64,000 nucleotides of DNA, taken from Malania oleifera (taxonomy: Eukaryota; Streptophyta; Magnoliopsida; Santalales; Ximeniaceae). Under the pieces are notes generated by a model. That model was not told the DNA's origin and did no database searches. It saw nothing but the letters and a program-made list of their open reading frames with translations. Position 1 is the stretch's first letter. Each line of letters begins with the position of its first letter. Shown piece by piece: positions 1 to 10,818 of this stretch. Location: positions 67,575,601 through 67,639,600 of the forward strand of contig NC_080428.1 in the NCBI RefSeq assembly GCF_029873635.1, in the 5' to 3' direction. The position numbers and the translations under genes were made by a program.

Positions 1-883
1 GACGCATGGGGTAGCTCCTGCGGGATCTCCTGAGCTCCTGGGCCCCTCTCAGGTGCAGTGGGCAACCACATCTTGCTTGTGAGCTCGTATCCCATCAACT
101 TTAGCGTGGTGGAGTTAAAGATGTCAGAGGGCCTCACTTTCTTGATGGTAGAAAGTGTCGACCTATTAATCCTCTCCCTAACGAATAGCTTAGACAAGAT
201 GCCACCATAAGGTAAAATGATCCTCTTTCCTACGGTCTTAACAAACATCCACCATAGGATTAGCTTGGGGAGATCTAACTTCTTTCCAGTAAAGAGGCAC
301 CTCATCACAAAACAGTCTAAATAGGAAATGTGGTCCCTCGATCCTTACTTAGGCAATATATTATATGAAATTAGGTGGTGTACCACCTTTGCCTCTAAGG
401 TCAGGGATCTGTAACTAGGAGTATGTGTCAAATTAGCTACTGGATTCGTTATAACTAGATTGACAAAAATGGTTACTGTGAAATCCTGCTCGCCAATCCA
501 GGTGGAGGAAGAATCAAGGTAGATGAAGCCACCACGTTGGATCTCAAATGTCTCTGCCAATTAGGTGTTGTCAAAATGGAGATCAGTCTCAAGAATCCTA
601 GAATAGTATCCCTGCCTGTACTGTGCAAGATTGGCGTAGAATAGCTGGATGAGCAATGGGTACACCCCCCTGGGTTGGAAGGCGATGAATTCATACCACC
701 CTTGATACCGAAACATGTCCAGGACATTGTTGAAATGGGCTTGCATGAATTCTATATCTTGTATTTTTCCTAAGATGGGGTCTTTGAGGCGGAAAATCCT
801 ATCATACTTAATACGTGATTGGGTGTAGGGAACCACTCTTCAAGTGGAATACCCGCAGCGGCACGTCAATGATCCCTAGCCAT
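1..883 (-). pseudogene. Broken gene with plant transposon-type domain (Transposase_32-like)
   Basis: A minus-strand reading frame starts at an ATG at 883-881 and runs off the window edge. It is broken by a stop six codons in and by further stops near 561 and 345. The translation holds YQGWYEFIAFQPRGVYP, LIQLFYANL and, further on, LDLPKLILWWMF and ILPYGGILSKLF. This order (GW...YP, FYANL, then a hydrophobic stretch and LPYG.L.K.F) is what I recall of the plant 'putative plant transposon protein' domain, found in retroelement-associated reading frames of many plants. No function can be claimed for a frame with this many stops. Assignment is from motif memory only. Confidence 0.5.
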
Positions 884-899
884 AACAAATTTCTCAAAA

Positions 900-1748
900 A
901 AGAACTAGGCTGAAAGGAAGGAAAAATGAGGAGGCTCTCAAGGTTATAGGAAAAATGAACTGATTTTCATGAAAAGAACATATATATTAGCGCAGTTCGG
1001 GCACCTGAGCATAAGTTCGGTTACCCGAACAACTTTAAATATAAACCCCCACTGAGTCTTTTCGGTTGACCGAGAAAGAGTTCGGTCGGCTGAATTTCAA
1101 GTGCCATTTTACAAAAATGAGGGTCGGCCGCCTGAATTAAAAATGAGCTGTTTGAACCGGTCGCCCGAAATCCTTATTTGGTTACTCTGAGATAAGTTCG
1201 GTGACCCGAACCTAGTTCAGCAGCATGAATTATTTTGAACATGAAAGTTCAGACGCTCGGAACTTGGTTAACGAACTGGTCAGACCTCCAAGTTCGGTCG
1301 TCCAAAGTGCAGATGCACTGTATGGTTCGGTCGCCCGAGCTTGGTCAACTTGTTTTGTTTTGACCAGTTTTCCAAAGCTAGGATCCCTATGATTTATCTA
1401 CAATACTTAGGGTATTGATAGGACTTCAAGATGAGTTTAGTTATTTCCTAAAACTCAGACTTGTGCAATGGATAAGGTATGCTTAACTTTAGATATTCAT
1501 GATTAAGTTAGAGTTAAGCAATTTGAAATTTAGATCCAAGGCAAATAAGCTGTCCATTTGGAAGTGGATTTTTATTCAAACAACCAATAATTTCATATTT
1601 TAACCAATGTATATATGCATTAATTTCAGATTGGTTATGTACTTGCGTTTGCAGATTTACTTGATTTTTCAAAATACTTAGTATGTAAGGTTATATACTC
1701 AGATTTTACATTTTCAGTCCCGAACCACTTCCTAAGCCTTTAGTCAAC
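900..1748 (-). repeat. Probable partial 3' LTR of the SIRE-like copia element
   Basis: Read on the minus strand, the segment starts TGTTGAC at 1748, directly after a purine-rich AGAGGGCAG that could be the polypurine tract. It carries a cluster of TTCGG...CCGAA quasi-palindromes between about 980 and 1340, roughly 400-770 bp from the LTR start. The 5' LTR (3185-5180) has the same kind of cluster at the same distance from its own start. The far end is not found; the sequence changes to the pseudogene at about 900. Overall alignment to the 5' LTR looks weak by eye, so this is a tentative call. Confidence 0.4.
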
Positions 1749-1794
1749 ACTGCCCTCTATAGCTAATCCTAACTGCTAAGGAAGAATTATGTGA

Positions 1795-3131
1795 TCATGT
1801 AATTCCTGTTTGAGTAGGTTCTTCCTTGAATTTCAAGGGGTTTTTTTTCTTAACAACCCATATCATTTTTCTATCTTTTATTCTCGATGGGATAGGAGTT
1901 CGTGATTCTTTAATTTTCCATACTCGTTTAGGTTTCACACCTTTTCTTTTAAATGGACAATCAAATTTTGTGTACCCCTTCTTTTTACATAAGATGCATG
2001 TGGTGTAAGTGTATGGATTAGAGGAGGTACTAGCATAATGTTTCGATTCTTTTACAAAGTACCCCATGTATAGGTTCTTTCTTTTCTTATTTTCAATCCC
2101 ATTATAATCTATACCTTCTTTATCTAAGGTCATTTTTGTGCACCTAGCAGTTTATCAAAATTTTCCTTGTATCTAGTGAATGTGTAGATGATCTTAGATT
2201 GTTCTTTTATTTTATTTTCTAGATCTTGAATTTTTGAGTTTTCCAAATCTTTGCAAGAATTCTGAAGTTTCAAAAGATCTTTAGACATATTGATTGCTTT
2301 ACTTTCAAGATCTGCAATTAAGTGATTCTTTTTATCATCATTAGAAATTTTAGATTTCAAAATAGTCAATTCCTTTTCTAATGATTCATTCTTCCTTTCT
2401 AGTCTTTTAATTTTCAAATTATTTTCTCTTTCAGTAAGAACTTTTGAGTCACATTATTTAATGCATGCATTATACTTGTTTTTCAGTACAGAGTATATCT
2501 TATTTGATTTTACAAGTAACTTATGGGTCCTAATGTATTCAACTTGTAGTTCTTCATAAGATGACATGCTTTCACTATCACTACTATCATATGATTCATA
2601 ATCAGGCACATCATTCGAATCAACACATGAATCATTTTCGTATTTTTCTACTAAAGCAGAAGGAAACGAGATAACCTCATCATCAGATAAAGCAGTAAAA
2701 CACTAGTTACCTCCCTCGAGATCAGTGGAGCCCGAGTCGCATGAAGAGATGACTTCCTTTAGCGTGGACACGCCATATCTCCTCTCAAGTTCATCCCAAA
2801 TCTGTTTAGCATTACTACAAGTCATAACCTCACATAAAACATTATAATCTAAAGCATATAGTAAGGTATTCATGGCATCAAAATTTACCTGTACTAGGTT
2901 CCTATCATGATCATTCATTTCACACTCAGATTTAGAAACATCAGTACACCCAATAGATTTCATAGGCACACAATCACCCTGATCAATGACTTTCCAAAAT
3001 TTCCAATTTAAAGCTTTCACATATACAGCCATTCTAAATTTCCATATAGAATAATTATTACCACATAATATAGGTGGGTGTGTGACCAATCTTCCCTCAC
3101 ATGAAGGGGATGCACTGACACGAGCCATCAT
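1795..3131 (-). pseudogene. Ty1/copia (SIRE-like) gag, degenerate
   Basis: The minus strand begins with an ATG at 3131, 40-50 bp downstream of the primer binding site. The N-terminal part (3131-2703) reads as a copia gag with LCGNNYSIWKFRM and later LLYALDYNVLCEVMTC and IWDELERRYGV. A middle part (2417-2130) is a lysine- and leucine-rich coiled coil. The C-terminal part (2133-1795) carries a zinc knuckle CILCKKKGYTKFDC, where the usual histidine of C-x2-C-x4-H-x4-C is tyrosine. The stop at 2703-2701, a frame break around 2420-2460 and the missing pol show it is dead. What looks like the 3' LTR follows gag directly, so pol was probably lost from this copy. Confidence 0.75.
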
Positions 3132-3169
3132 GATCCTTTAACTAAATGACGTCTAAGTCTAAGTTATGA

Positions 3170-3184
3170 GGCTCTAATACCAAT
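3170..3184 (-). promoter_or_regulatory. Primer binding site of the copia element
   Basis: On the minus strand TGGTATTAGAGCC lies 2 bp after the LTR end (TCTAACA). This matches the initiator-methionine tRNA type of PBS (TGGTATCAGAGC) with one C-to-T change, as is usual for Ty1/copia elements. Confidence 0.8.
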
Positions 3185-5180
3185 TGTTAGATTTGGTGCA
3201 ACCCCAAGAGGGGGGTTTAAAATTTATTGCTTAGGTTAAATGGTTTTATCAATTGTGTAATACGGCCTAGTGTTAGTCTACGCAATCAATAGATAAACAT
3301 ACACGTGCAGTAAAGGTAAAGTGCGGAAATGCAAAGAACATGCACGATATGTTATCGGGGTTCGACCAACTGTGTTTACATCCCCGCCTTGGCCACACCA
3401 GCACAAGGATAACCACTATAATGCTCACTTAAATGAGTGAAGCGGCACCTATACAAACCAAGTCAATTCAAGGGGCTGACCTCAACCAACACGCCTTAAT
3501 AAGATGGCGCACCTAACTTTCCTAACCGGGTCTAAGTCAATCTAGGACTATTCCACAGGGCTAGTCTCCCTCTTTAGGCCCACGCCTAGAATACAACCAA
3601 TGTGTGTAAAATATTTGTACATAGAAATTTGCTTCTAGACAAGCAAACGTGTGTAGCAATACAACTCAATCAATATAACAAGTACGAATGATATGTAAAT
3701 ATGCTCAGTGCTCTAATGTGTTCTAAACACTCAATCACGTATATATTTTTAGTCCAGATCTAGAGTCTCTATCCAAGCAAGATTTGAAACACGCTATATG
3801 AATAACTCAAAATCAGATCAGGGTTCCAAATATGCTAAGCAAGTTCAATCAAACAAACTCAATAAAATATTCTAATATACAAAGCACAAAGGAGTTGTTT
3901 GAAGCACAAGCTTTTTGAAAAGGATTTTTGCACACCAAAGTCTAGGTTTAGGTATCTTGCATTAACAATGCAAGAACCACAGCCCTCAAAGTCTTTCCAC
4001 ACTAGATTTGACAAATGAAATCGGTGGAAGAACTTTAATGCTAAACTCTCAAAGAAAATCAAACAAGCAATAATACAAATGAGAGTTCTAGCTAGAAAGA
4101 TTAAGCACAATAGCCTTAGAGATACTCACAATGCTTAAAGAGATCAAGAGTGAGGAGTATGTGAGTGTTTTAAAGAGTAGTTGGCTAATATAGGGTTTTG
4201 TACGTTGAGAGAATTTTGCTCTAATCAAGTTTGCTAATCTTTGCTAATTATGACAAATGAATGGGTATATATAGGCAAGAAGAAATTTTTGACTGTTGAG
4301 GACACAATGGGCATAATTAAAATTATTTAAAAAGTCATTAAGAATATTAACCCATTTTACCCCATTTAAAAATTCGGTAAAAATTATTTTAACTTGCAAG
4401 GTTATGTCGCTCAGCCAGAGGTTTGGGTGCCCGAAAAGACAGTCAAAAATTCAATTTTTAATGGTTCAAGTGACTGAAGAGTGAGTCAGTCGGCTAAAAT
4501 AAAGTCAGTAGCATTTGTTTGATAGTTCGGGTGCCCGGCTCACAGTTCGGTTAACCGAACTAAGCACTTTGGTCGCCCGAGCCCAATTTGAACGCAGTTA
4601 TTCAATTGCCTGAGTAGTTAAAAAGTGTTTTGACATAAGTTTGGGTTCCCAGGGAAGACACGTTGAAATCAGGTTCGGGTGCCTAAACACTTAAGTCAAC
4701 ATGTTGACTAGTTTAGTCGCTCAAGCCGTTTTACACGACCTGGGTTTGGTCGCCCGAACCCTCTCAACATTTTCTGATAAGTTTATTTTAGCCTTAATTT
4801 GATTCCCTTCATGTGATAATTGATGTTGGGGACTTGTGTACTTAATGTAGGTACCTAAAGTCCAACTACGGTCGATCTGAGCATACCTACCTACCATGCA
4901 TGATGCAAATTATTACAAGCCATAAGAGTGCATAGTCCATTTAAAATTTACATCCGAGAATGAAGAAAAATAATTAATACAAAATACAATACATAATTTT
5001 TCAGTCTTTGGCACGAACACGGCATGCCATCAAGATATGTCTTTTAGTCCAAATACAAGTGCACAGTGAACTTGTATGCAAGTCTTTATACAACCATCAG
5101 TACCAAGAGTATGTCATAATCAAAACTGGGTGTGACCTATATGTCATAATCAAAATTGGGTGTGACCTATCAGGTCAACA
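3185..5180 (-). repeat. 5' LTR of SIRE-like Ty1/copia element
   Basis: A 1,996-bp LTR. On the minus strand it begins TGTTGACC and ends TCTAACA just before the PBS. On the plus strand its edge reads TGTTAGATTTGGTGCAACC followed by AGAGGGGGG, a motif shared with the solo LTR at 25981. Both also share a TATCG(A/G)GGTTCG block and a 'cctcgcct/ccccgcct' block. Between about 4390 and 4780 it has TTCGG/CCGAA quasi-palindromes, including a perfect 16-bp palindrome at 4545-4560. A short direct duplication (tgtcataatcaaaa...gggtgtgacctat) lies at 5113-5170 near the LTR start. It was inserted beside an older copia RNase H fragment. Confidence 0.75.
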
Positions 5181-8100
5181 GTAGAAATTCTTTGCAAAGC
5201 TTTTGTAATAGCAATGTACTTGATATTAGTTGTAAACAAAACAAAAATTAAATTGTTTACAATCTGGATTGCCACCACAACTCTATAGCCCTCTAAAAAG
5301 TAATTCAAGTATGTTAAAGTATAGTTCCTAGTATTAATGTCCTTTGTCTTGCCTACAAATGTGAAACAAATCACCACATGTTTCTTACCACTAAGGCATA
5401 GACACACTTCAGAGGTGCTTCTACAATACTTGGAATCCATTTCATTATAACATAATCTTCTTTATTTGTATTATAAATAAATCAACAAACTACATCAACT
5501 ACATTAGAAAAATCTTATCTACTACAAATCATAGCATACATCAAATTACCACCAACAAATGGATAAGACACTCTCTCCGATTCTTCCCTCTTTCTCAATA
5601 GTAGCACAGTGTTTGGTGCTAAACTTATGATGACTTGTATGTAAGTGGAGAAATATTTTTTTTGCCTTACTCATGTGTAATCTCTTTAATATGTCTTCAT
5701 CAATACATTTCCACCTTAGAGATTTATATTCTTCATGTGACAATAACAAATCATTAGACTAATGATTTATCTAGCTAACCCCAATTTTTATCATGCATAG
5801 TGTGTGGAGGAATTGGACCCAATCAACAAAGCCTTCATGTATAACCTATAGCTTCTCAACTCTCTCAATGCCTTCTCTAGTTTATCTTCAAAGAACACAT
5901 CTTTGCTTATGATAATTGTCCCCTCAACTAGATCCTAAAATCTATAACCAAATTCTTCATGTGTACAACTAAAGAAGGTGCATTGTTAAGAATTGTCATT
6001 AATCTTGGATGTTTTATCTTTTCAAATGTAAACAAATGTCTTGCAATCAAATACTTATGAGTGAGCATAGGATACACATTTCCCTCACCAGACCTCTTTT
6101 GACACATAAAGTATAAACAGAATAAAAGGAAAAAAATTGATTAGTCTACAATAGTTGTCATGCTTTAGCCTAAAAGGATTTAGGTATGTAGCTTCGCATA
6201 AGAGAGCATACACCTGATTCTTTTCATAATGGTATGGTTCATTTTATTTGCAACTATATTATGATGTGTCATCTTTGGATCATTTTTTTTTAAAGCAACT
6301 CGATACCATAGTCTCTTCAATAATTTATAAATCGCCTCTGTATTCACCATGATTTGCTCTAACATATTTTAGTTACGAATTTTTTTTTTCTTTCTTTTTT
6401 TAAATTTTTTATCTTTCAACAAAAAAGCTAAAAATGATTGAACATGACCATCATTTTATCTTTAAATTTCAAAGCAGAAGTCTATAGTGTTCTATAGTAG
6501 TCATTGACAAAAGTAAAGAAAAGAAGATTCACTACTAAGAGTTTTACAACTCATAGTGCAAACATCGGTGTGAATCAAGTCTATAAAAATATGTTTGTTT
6601 GGATGGATCGGATCTCTAAAATGCAACTGAACATTATTTATTAGCTAAACAATGTATCTAAGTCATTATAGGCATATCCATCATAAGAAAGAGTTGCATT
6701 TTGTCATGGGTGTGAAGTCCCTTCTTACTTACATGTCTAAGTAGCTTAGTTATCCTAAAAATCTTCTATTGCATTTACCTCCTTTATATAGCTTAATTTG
6801 TCTAACAAGTGTTTTCTTTCTTTCCTTCAACCACCACTAGATTTCCCCGGTGACTTTACCTTTTTCCGTTGCCAAAGCAATTAACATAATCCTTATCGAT
6901 CATTAAGTGCATTGGTAGATATTTAATTAATTTGCATCTTAAGAATATGTCCCACTTAGAAGTGATTCACATACAATTTTAGAATGTGCACCTTCCCCAT
7001 GCCAATGTTTTTTGCTAGAACACCATTTCTTATTACAACAAAACTAAAATCCCCATTATTGTAGGATGTAAAAAGAAGTCATGTTGAGAAGTGGCATAAA
7101 ATGAGATGGCCAAATCAATATCTCATGCAAAGTCTTGATTTATTAATTCACAAACCATCATTACAAATAACATTCCTTCCTTTTACAACCGTATTAATTT
7201 TTTTTTTCTGTTGTTAAATGCCCAAGCTTCTCACAATCCCGTCTTAATTAGTTTGTTACCATAAGTTTTTCAATTTTTCTTATTCACTACCTTTTTTGTA
7301 ATAAGTGCCTATGAGTGAGAAGAAGTGTCATATTCTTTCATCCTACTCTCTTCATTAAACATATATCTTTTATCGTACTAAAATTAAGTTAATTCACCCT
7401 TAGAAGTCAAGTTATTCTCTCGTATATGAGGCTGTCAAGATTTTCCAATGACAAGGAACCCAATGAGAATCAATGCTTGTACTACACTCTCTTCACATGT
7501 CAAAGCTTTTCATAATGGTAGAATTTGATTCCTTTCTTTGAATTGAATCTTCCCTCAAATTTTCTCAATTGTTACCATCATAAGGCTTTTTAATTTTTCT
7601 TCTTCCGCCTCTTTCCAGAACAAGTGCCTTTCAATGAGAAGAAGAAATGTTATTCTCTTTCTTCCTAATCTCTATACTAAACATGCTATTTTCAGTCATG
7701 CTCAAAGTTGATTCACTACTAGAAATTTCCAAGGTTTTGAGTGAGATTAAAAGTTTTCCAACAATATTATGAGAAACCAATGAGAAACAATGCTTGTACT
7801 TCATCACCAACACAATTTTCATGACATATCAAGATCTTTTAAGAAATTATTTCAAATGCTCCATAGCATTACTCGCATCTTTGTATTTCAAGTTTACAAG
7901 ATTTCTAATAAAAGGCTTTATTTTGAAAAATATTTTCCAATTGTTGTTGAAGTTTATGAATTTCTACTTTTATGCACTACGGTGAAAAATACACTGATTA
8001 TTTGAGGACTTCTCTAAACAAAGACTCCCAATTATCATCGATCTTATATTACGGTTTGATTCCTTGGTCTTCACATTAATTGGTTGGAATCATTCTTTCC

Positions 8101-8200
8101 TATGCAAAATATCTATCATTTTAGTCTTCTAAATGAATTTATTTGAGATTATTAGCTTAAAATGACGTAAGCACTCTTTTCCATTTAATCAATACAACTA
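5181..8200 (-). pseudogene. Old Ty1/copia gag-pol remnant
   Basis: Decayed minus-strand copia coding sequence with domains in the expected order. The 7.6-8.0 kb part looks gag-like but is weak. At about 6.6-6.5 kb there is an integrase entry motif reading IDLIHTDVC. At 6365-6180 an integrase segment reads NKMNHTIMKRIRCMLSYAKL, comparable to the copia AERMNRT...RCMLS motif. At 5749-5546 an RT end reads MSKAKKIFLHLHTSHHKFS. At 5440-5150 an RNase H part reads NIKYIAITKALQ, comparable to the copia EAEYIA motif. Frameshifts and stops break it throughout. The younger SIRE-like LTR cuts its 3' end at 5180. Domain names are from motif recognition, not from a search. Confidence 0.65.
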
Positions 8201-8702
8201 GCACAACCTAGATACAACTAAAATTTAGCTAATAATTTTGTTGGGTGGGGTCACACCAAGTGTACAAGCCCAAAGAAATAATATACCCCTCATCTTGCGT
8301 GTTGAATGGGAGTCACAATGTCTAGTCAATAAATTAGACCTTACACAATCATACAAAATAGAAACAATCAATTCACAAGGCACACAAACAAATTTTACAT
8401 TGGGAATTCTCCAAAGCGTAGAGAAAACTTTAGGACTAATGTCCAATACATCTTCTTGCATCATAGTAGGATAAAAAGAAAAAGTCTTTTTAACGATGCT
8501 AAAGATCACATATCAACAACTGTAATCATCTTATGTAAAAACTTTTAATACCAACAGCAGCCATCACGCAAAGGCAAATTTCAATAAAATAGGCCATTTG
8601 AGATGAGCAAGTGACAAGATCAGGGACAATTAAATTAGCATAAATAAATTTTACATCACCACAACTAGCATACTTAAAAATTTCATCAAAATTACTCTTC
8701 AT
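8201..8702. other. Stretch without recognised gene
   Basis: Two overlapping open frames exist (plus 8238-8474, minus 8509-8225), but neither shows a family motif. It may be the leader or LTR part of the old copia element. No firm feature seen. Confidence 0.3.
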
Positions 8703-9143
8703 GTAACGCCCTGCTACTTATATCATTTTTTTTATAAAGTCAATCTGCTGTAATAATACTAAAACATCTCAGGCCCAAAAAGCACTGAGAAAACTCTAAA
8801 CACCATACATTCCTAAGCAGCGGTATACAAGAAACTGCAAACTTCTATATACCAGGGAACTGTGAATCCCAAAATACATATACATATATATCACCAAAAT
8901 ACCCAGTGACCCCACCAAAACTTGAAATCTACCCCAAACCACTGGTACCAAAAATATACCTACCCTTCCAATAAGGGCAGCGTCAATAATCCTCTACCCG
9001 CGAGCCTAATCCGCTCGCCTAGTTGGATCTCTTGAAAAATATTAAGCCACTAGAATGAGACAACGTTCAGTGAGAGGAAATATGTTATTACTAGTGTGTG
9101 GTGGCTGAGTTACGCGTTTAATATACAAATATAATACTGCTAC
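8703..9143 (+). repeat. Fragment of gypsy-type LTR beginning TGTAACGCCC
   Basis: The segment starts TGTAACGCCCTGC, like the LTR starts at 18473 (TGTAACGCCCC) and 28338 (TGTAACGTCCC). It keeps the block found in both of those LTRs: a CTtGAAAAAT, then about 20 bp, then (G)TGAGAC-A-c-TTCAGTgAG, followed by a GTGTG-rich piece. The LTR's right part could not be traced past the TRIM insertion at 9144. The order of these shared blocks supports a chromovirus-like Ty3/gypsy LTR. Confidence 0.55.
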
Positions 9144-9676
9144 TGTTAGGATCAAGCGCTACCGGTTCTTCTAAAACCAATTGGTGGTAAAATGGGTGCA
9201 ACTTTTTTCCTTTAAACAGCAGCGTAGAGCCCTACACTAAGCATCGGGTGGACATGAGAGGCTGCACCAATTCCAAGCAGGGGTGCCGATAGGCTGGCAT
9301 GCCAAGCACTGTCGAGTTGCAGCCCACTTCTACGATCCCTCACAACAGGGTTGACTGTTGACTTCCCATAAAGCCAACAATCACCCCCCCCAGCAGCTAC
9401 CCTAGGAGCGCTCGAACCCATGACCTCACTCTGATACCACTTGTCAGGATCAAGCTCTATCGGTTCTTCTAAAACTGATTGGTGGTAGAAGGGGCGCAAC
9501 TTTTTCCTTTAAACGGCAGCGCAGAGCCCCGCACTAAGCGTCGGGTGAACATGAGGGGCTGCACCAATTCCAAGCAGGGGTGCCGACAGGCTGGCACACC
9601 AAGCACTGTCGAGCTGGGGCCCATTGCTATGATCCCTCGCAACAGGGTTGACTGCTAACTTCCTATAAAGCCAACA
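9144..9676 (-). mobile_element. TRIM (miniature LTR retrotransposon)
   Basis: Two direct repeats, 9144-9379 and 9442-9676 (about 235 bp each, roughly 90% alike by eye), flank only 62 bp. On the minus strand each repeat begins TGTTGGCTTTAT and ends GATCCT(G/A)ACA. The spacer starts with AG then TGGTATCAGAGTGAGG, an initiator-Met tRNA primer binding site, and ends with GGGGGGGGTGATTG, a polypurine tract next to the second LTR. There is no coding capacity. Flanks are GCTAC on the left and TCTAC on the right, a 4-of-5 match to a target duplication. This is the full signature of a terminal-repeat retrotransposon in miniature. It needs proteins of an autonomous element to move. Confidence 0.9.
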
Positions 9677-9679
9677 TCT

Positions 9680-10560
9680 ACTATTAAAATTTTTTTCTAT
9701 AAGAGATTATCAACTTAGAGGAAGAGGAATTTTTTACTTCACTGTGATGTTTGAGTGTCATTGATCTCAATAAATACTCACATTTCATTTGAGAATGAAG
9801 CACATTGATGTGAAATGTCATGGAGTTCAGTGCTTTAAATAGATTAAGTTGTTAGAGTTTGAGAAAGTTATATGGATGACAATAGTAGCTTCAATATGAT
9901 GACTAAATTTTTCTTCGAAGAAACTTAGAGCCAGCAAAATAGGTCATTATTAAATGGATGACTTGGACATTTAAAATGAATTTGAATTTAGGTAATAAAC
10001 GAAAAAAGGGTCAACCCAAGCCAACCTTTTTAGATAACGGGTTAAATAAGTTTGGGCTAGATGGTATGTTGGGTGATGCTTTTAAAAAAAAATAATAAAA
10101 GAAGATAAAATACATCCTAAGATTGTTGTCCATTAAAAGGAATGTTTTTTAATTCTTAATTTTGTAAGTGTTTTGAGAAAAAATCAATAGACCAAGAAGA
10201 TAAATGTTCATTTTTTAAGGTTTGAATATTAGTATAAAAAAATTTGATCAAGCATTGGCATCTTAACTTCCCTGCTTTTATTAAGATAATACGCGTAGTC
10301 AAATTGAGAAAGACTATGAAATCAAATGGCAACGGTCAAATTAGGATAATAGAAGTTATAAGATAGTCACACATTCATTATTCAAACCTAAGTTATGGAG
10401 AGAGGGAGACCTCCCTCCATATATTTCACGATCAAAACTTCCTCCCTCCCTTAAGATCAAGTTGGGGGACAATGGGAGAATCATGTTGAAGAACTCTTAG
10501 CTCTTCAAATTTTGTCTTACTCTACTCTTTAATTACCAAAAAAAAGAGAGAACAAGATTT
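9680..10560. other. AT-rich intergenic DNA, no gene seen
   Basis: No open frame with recognisable motifs. It may include the far side of the LTR split by the TRIM, but I could not align it. Confidence 0.4.
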
Positions 10561-10566
10561 TATTCA

Positions 10567-10568
<2 letters not shown>

Positions 10569-10613
<45 letters not shown>
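10569..10613. repeat. (AT)n microsatellite
   Basis: About 22 uninterrupted AT units. It lies just beyond the 3' end of the RNase gene. Confidence 0.95.
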
Positions 10614-10616
<3 letters not shown>

Positions 10617-10818
10617 CTCTAGCAAGAGATCGATAATGTGACATAGATTGATCAACACTTACAAAAGGTGATACACTAGAAAATTAAGAGAGTAATTAAG
10701 CCCATTGGTATTAAAACAAGATAGTCCAGGACACCTGGTGATATCAAAAGAAAAAAGAAGAGGTAGGAATTTAAGGCGAATCAACCCATGCCATACATGT
10801 TTGTAGCTTCAAGTATTA

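Noticed and set aside
8225-8509. 94-codon minus-strand open frame
   Set aside because: No recognisable motif, overlaps another frame on the opposite strand, and lies amid copia debris. Cannot be supported as a gene.
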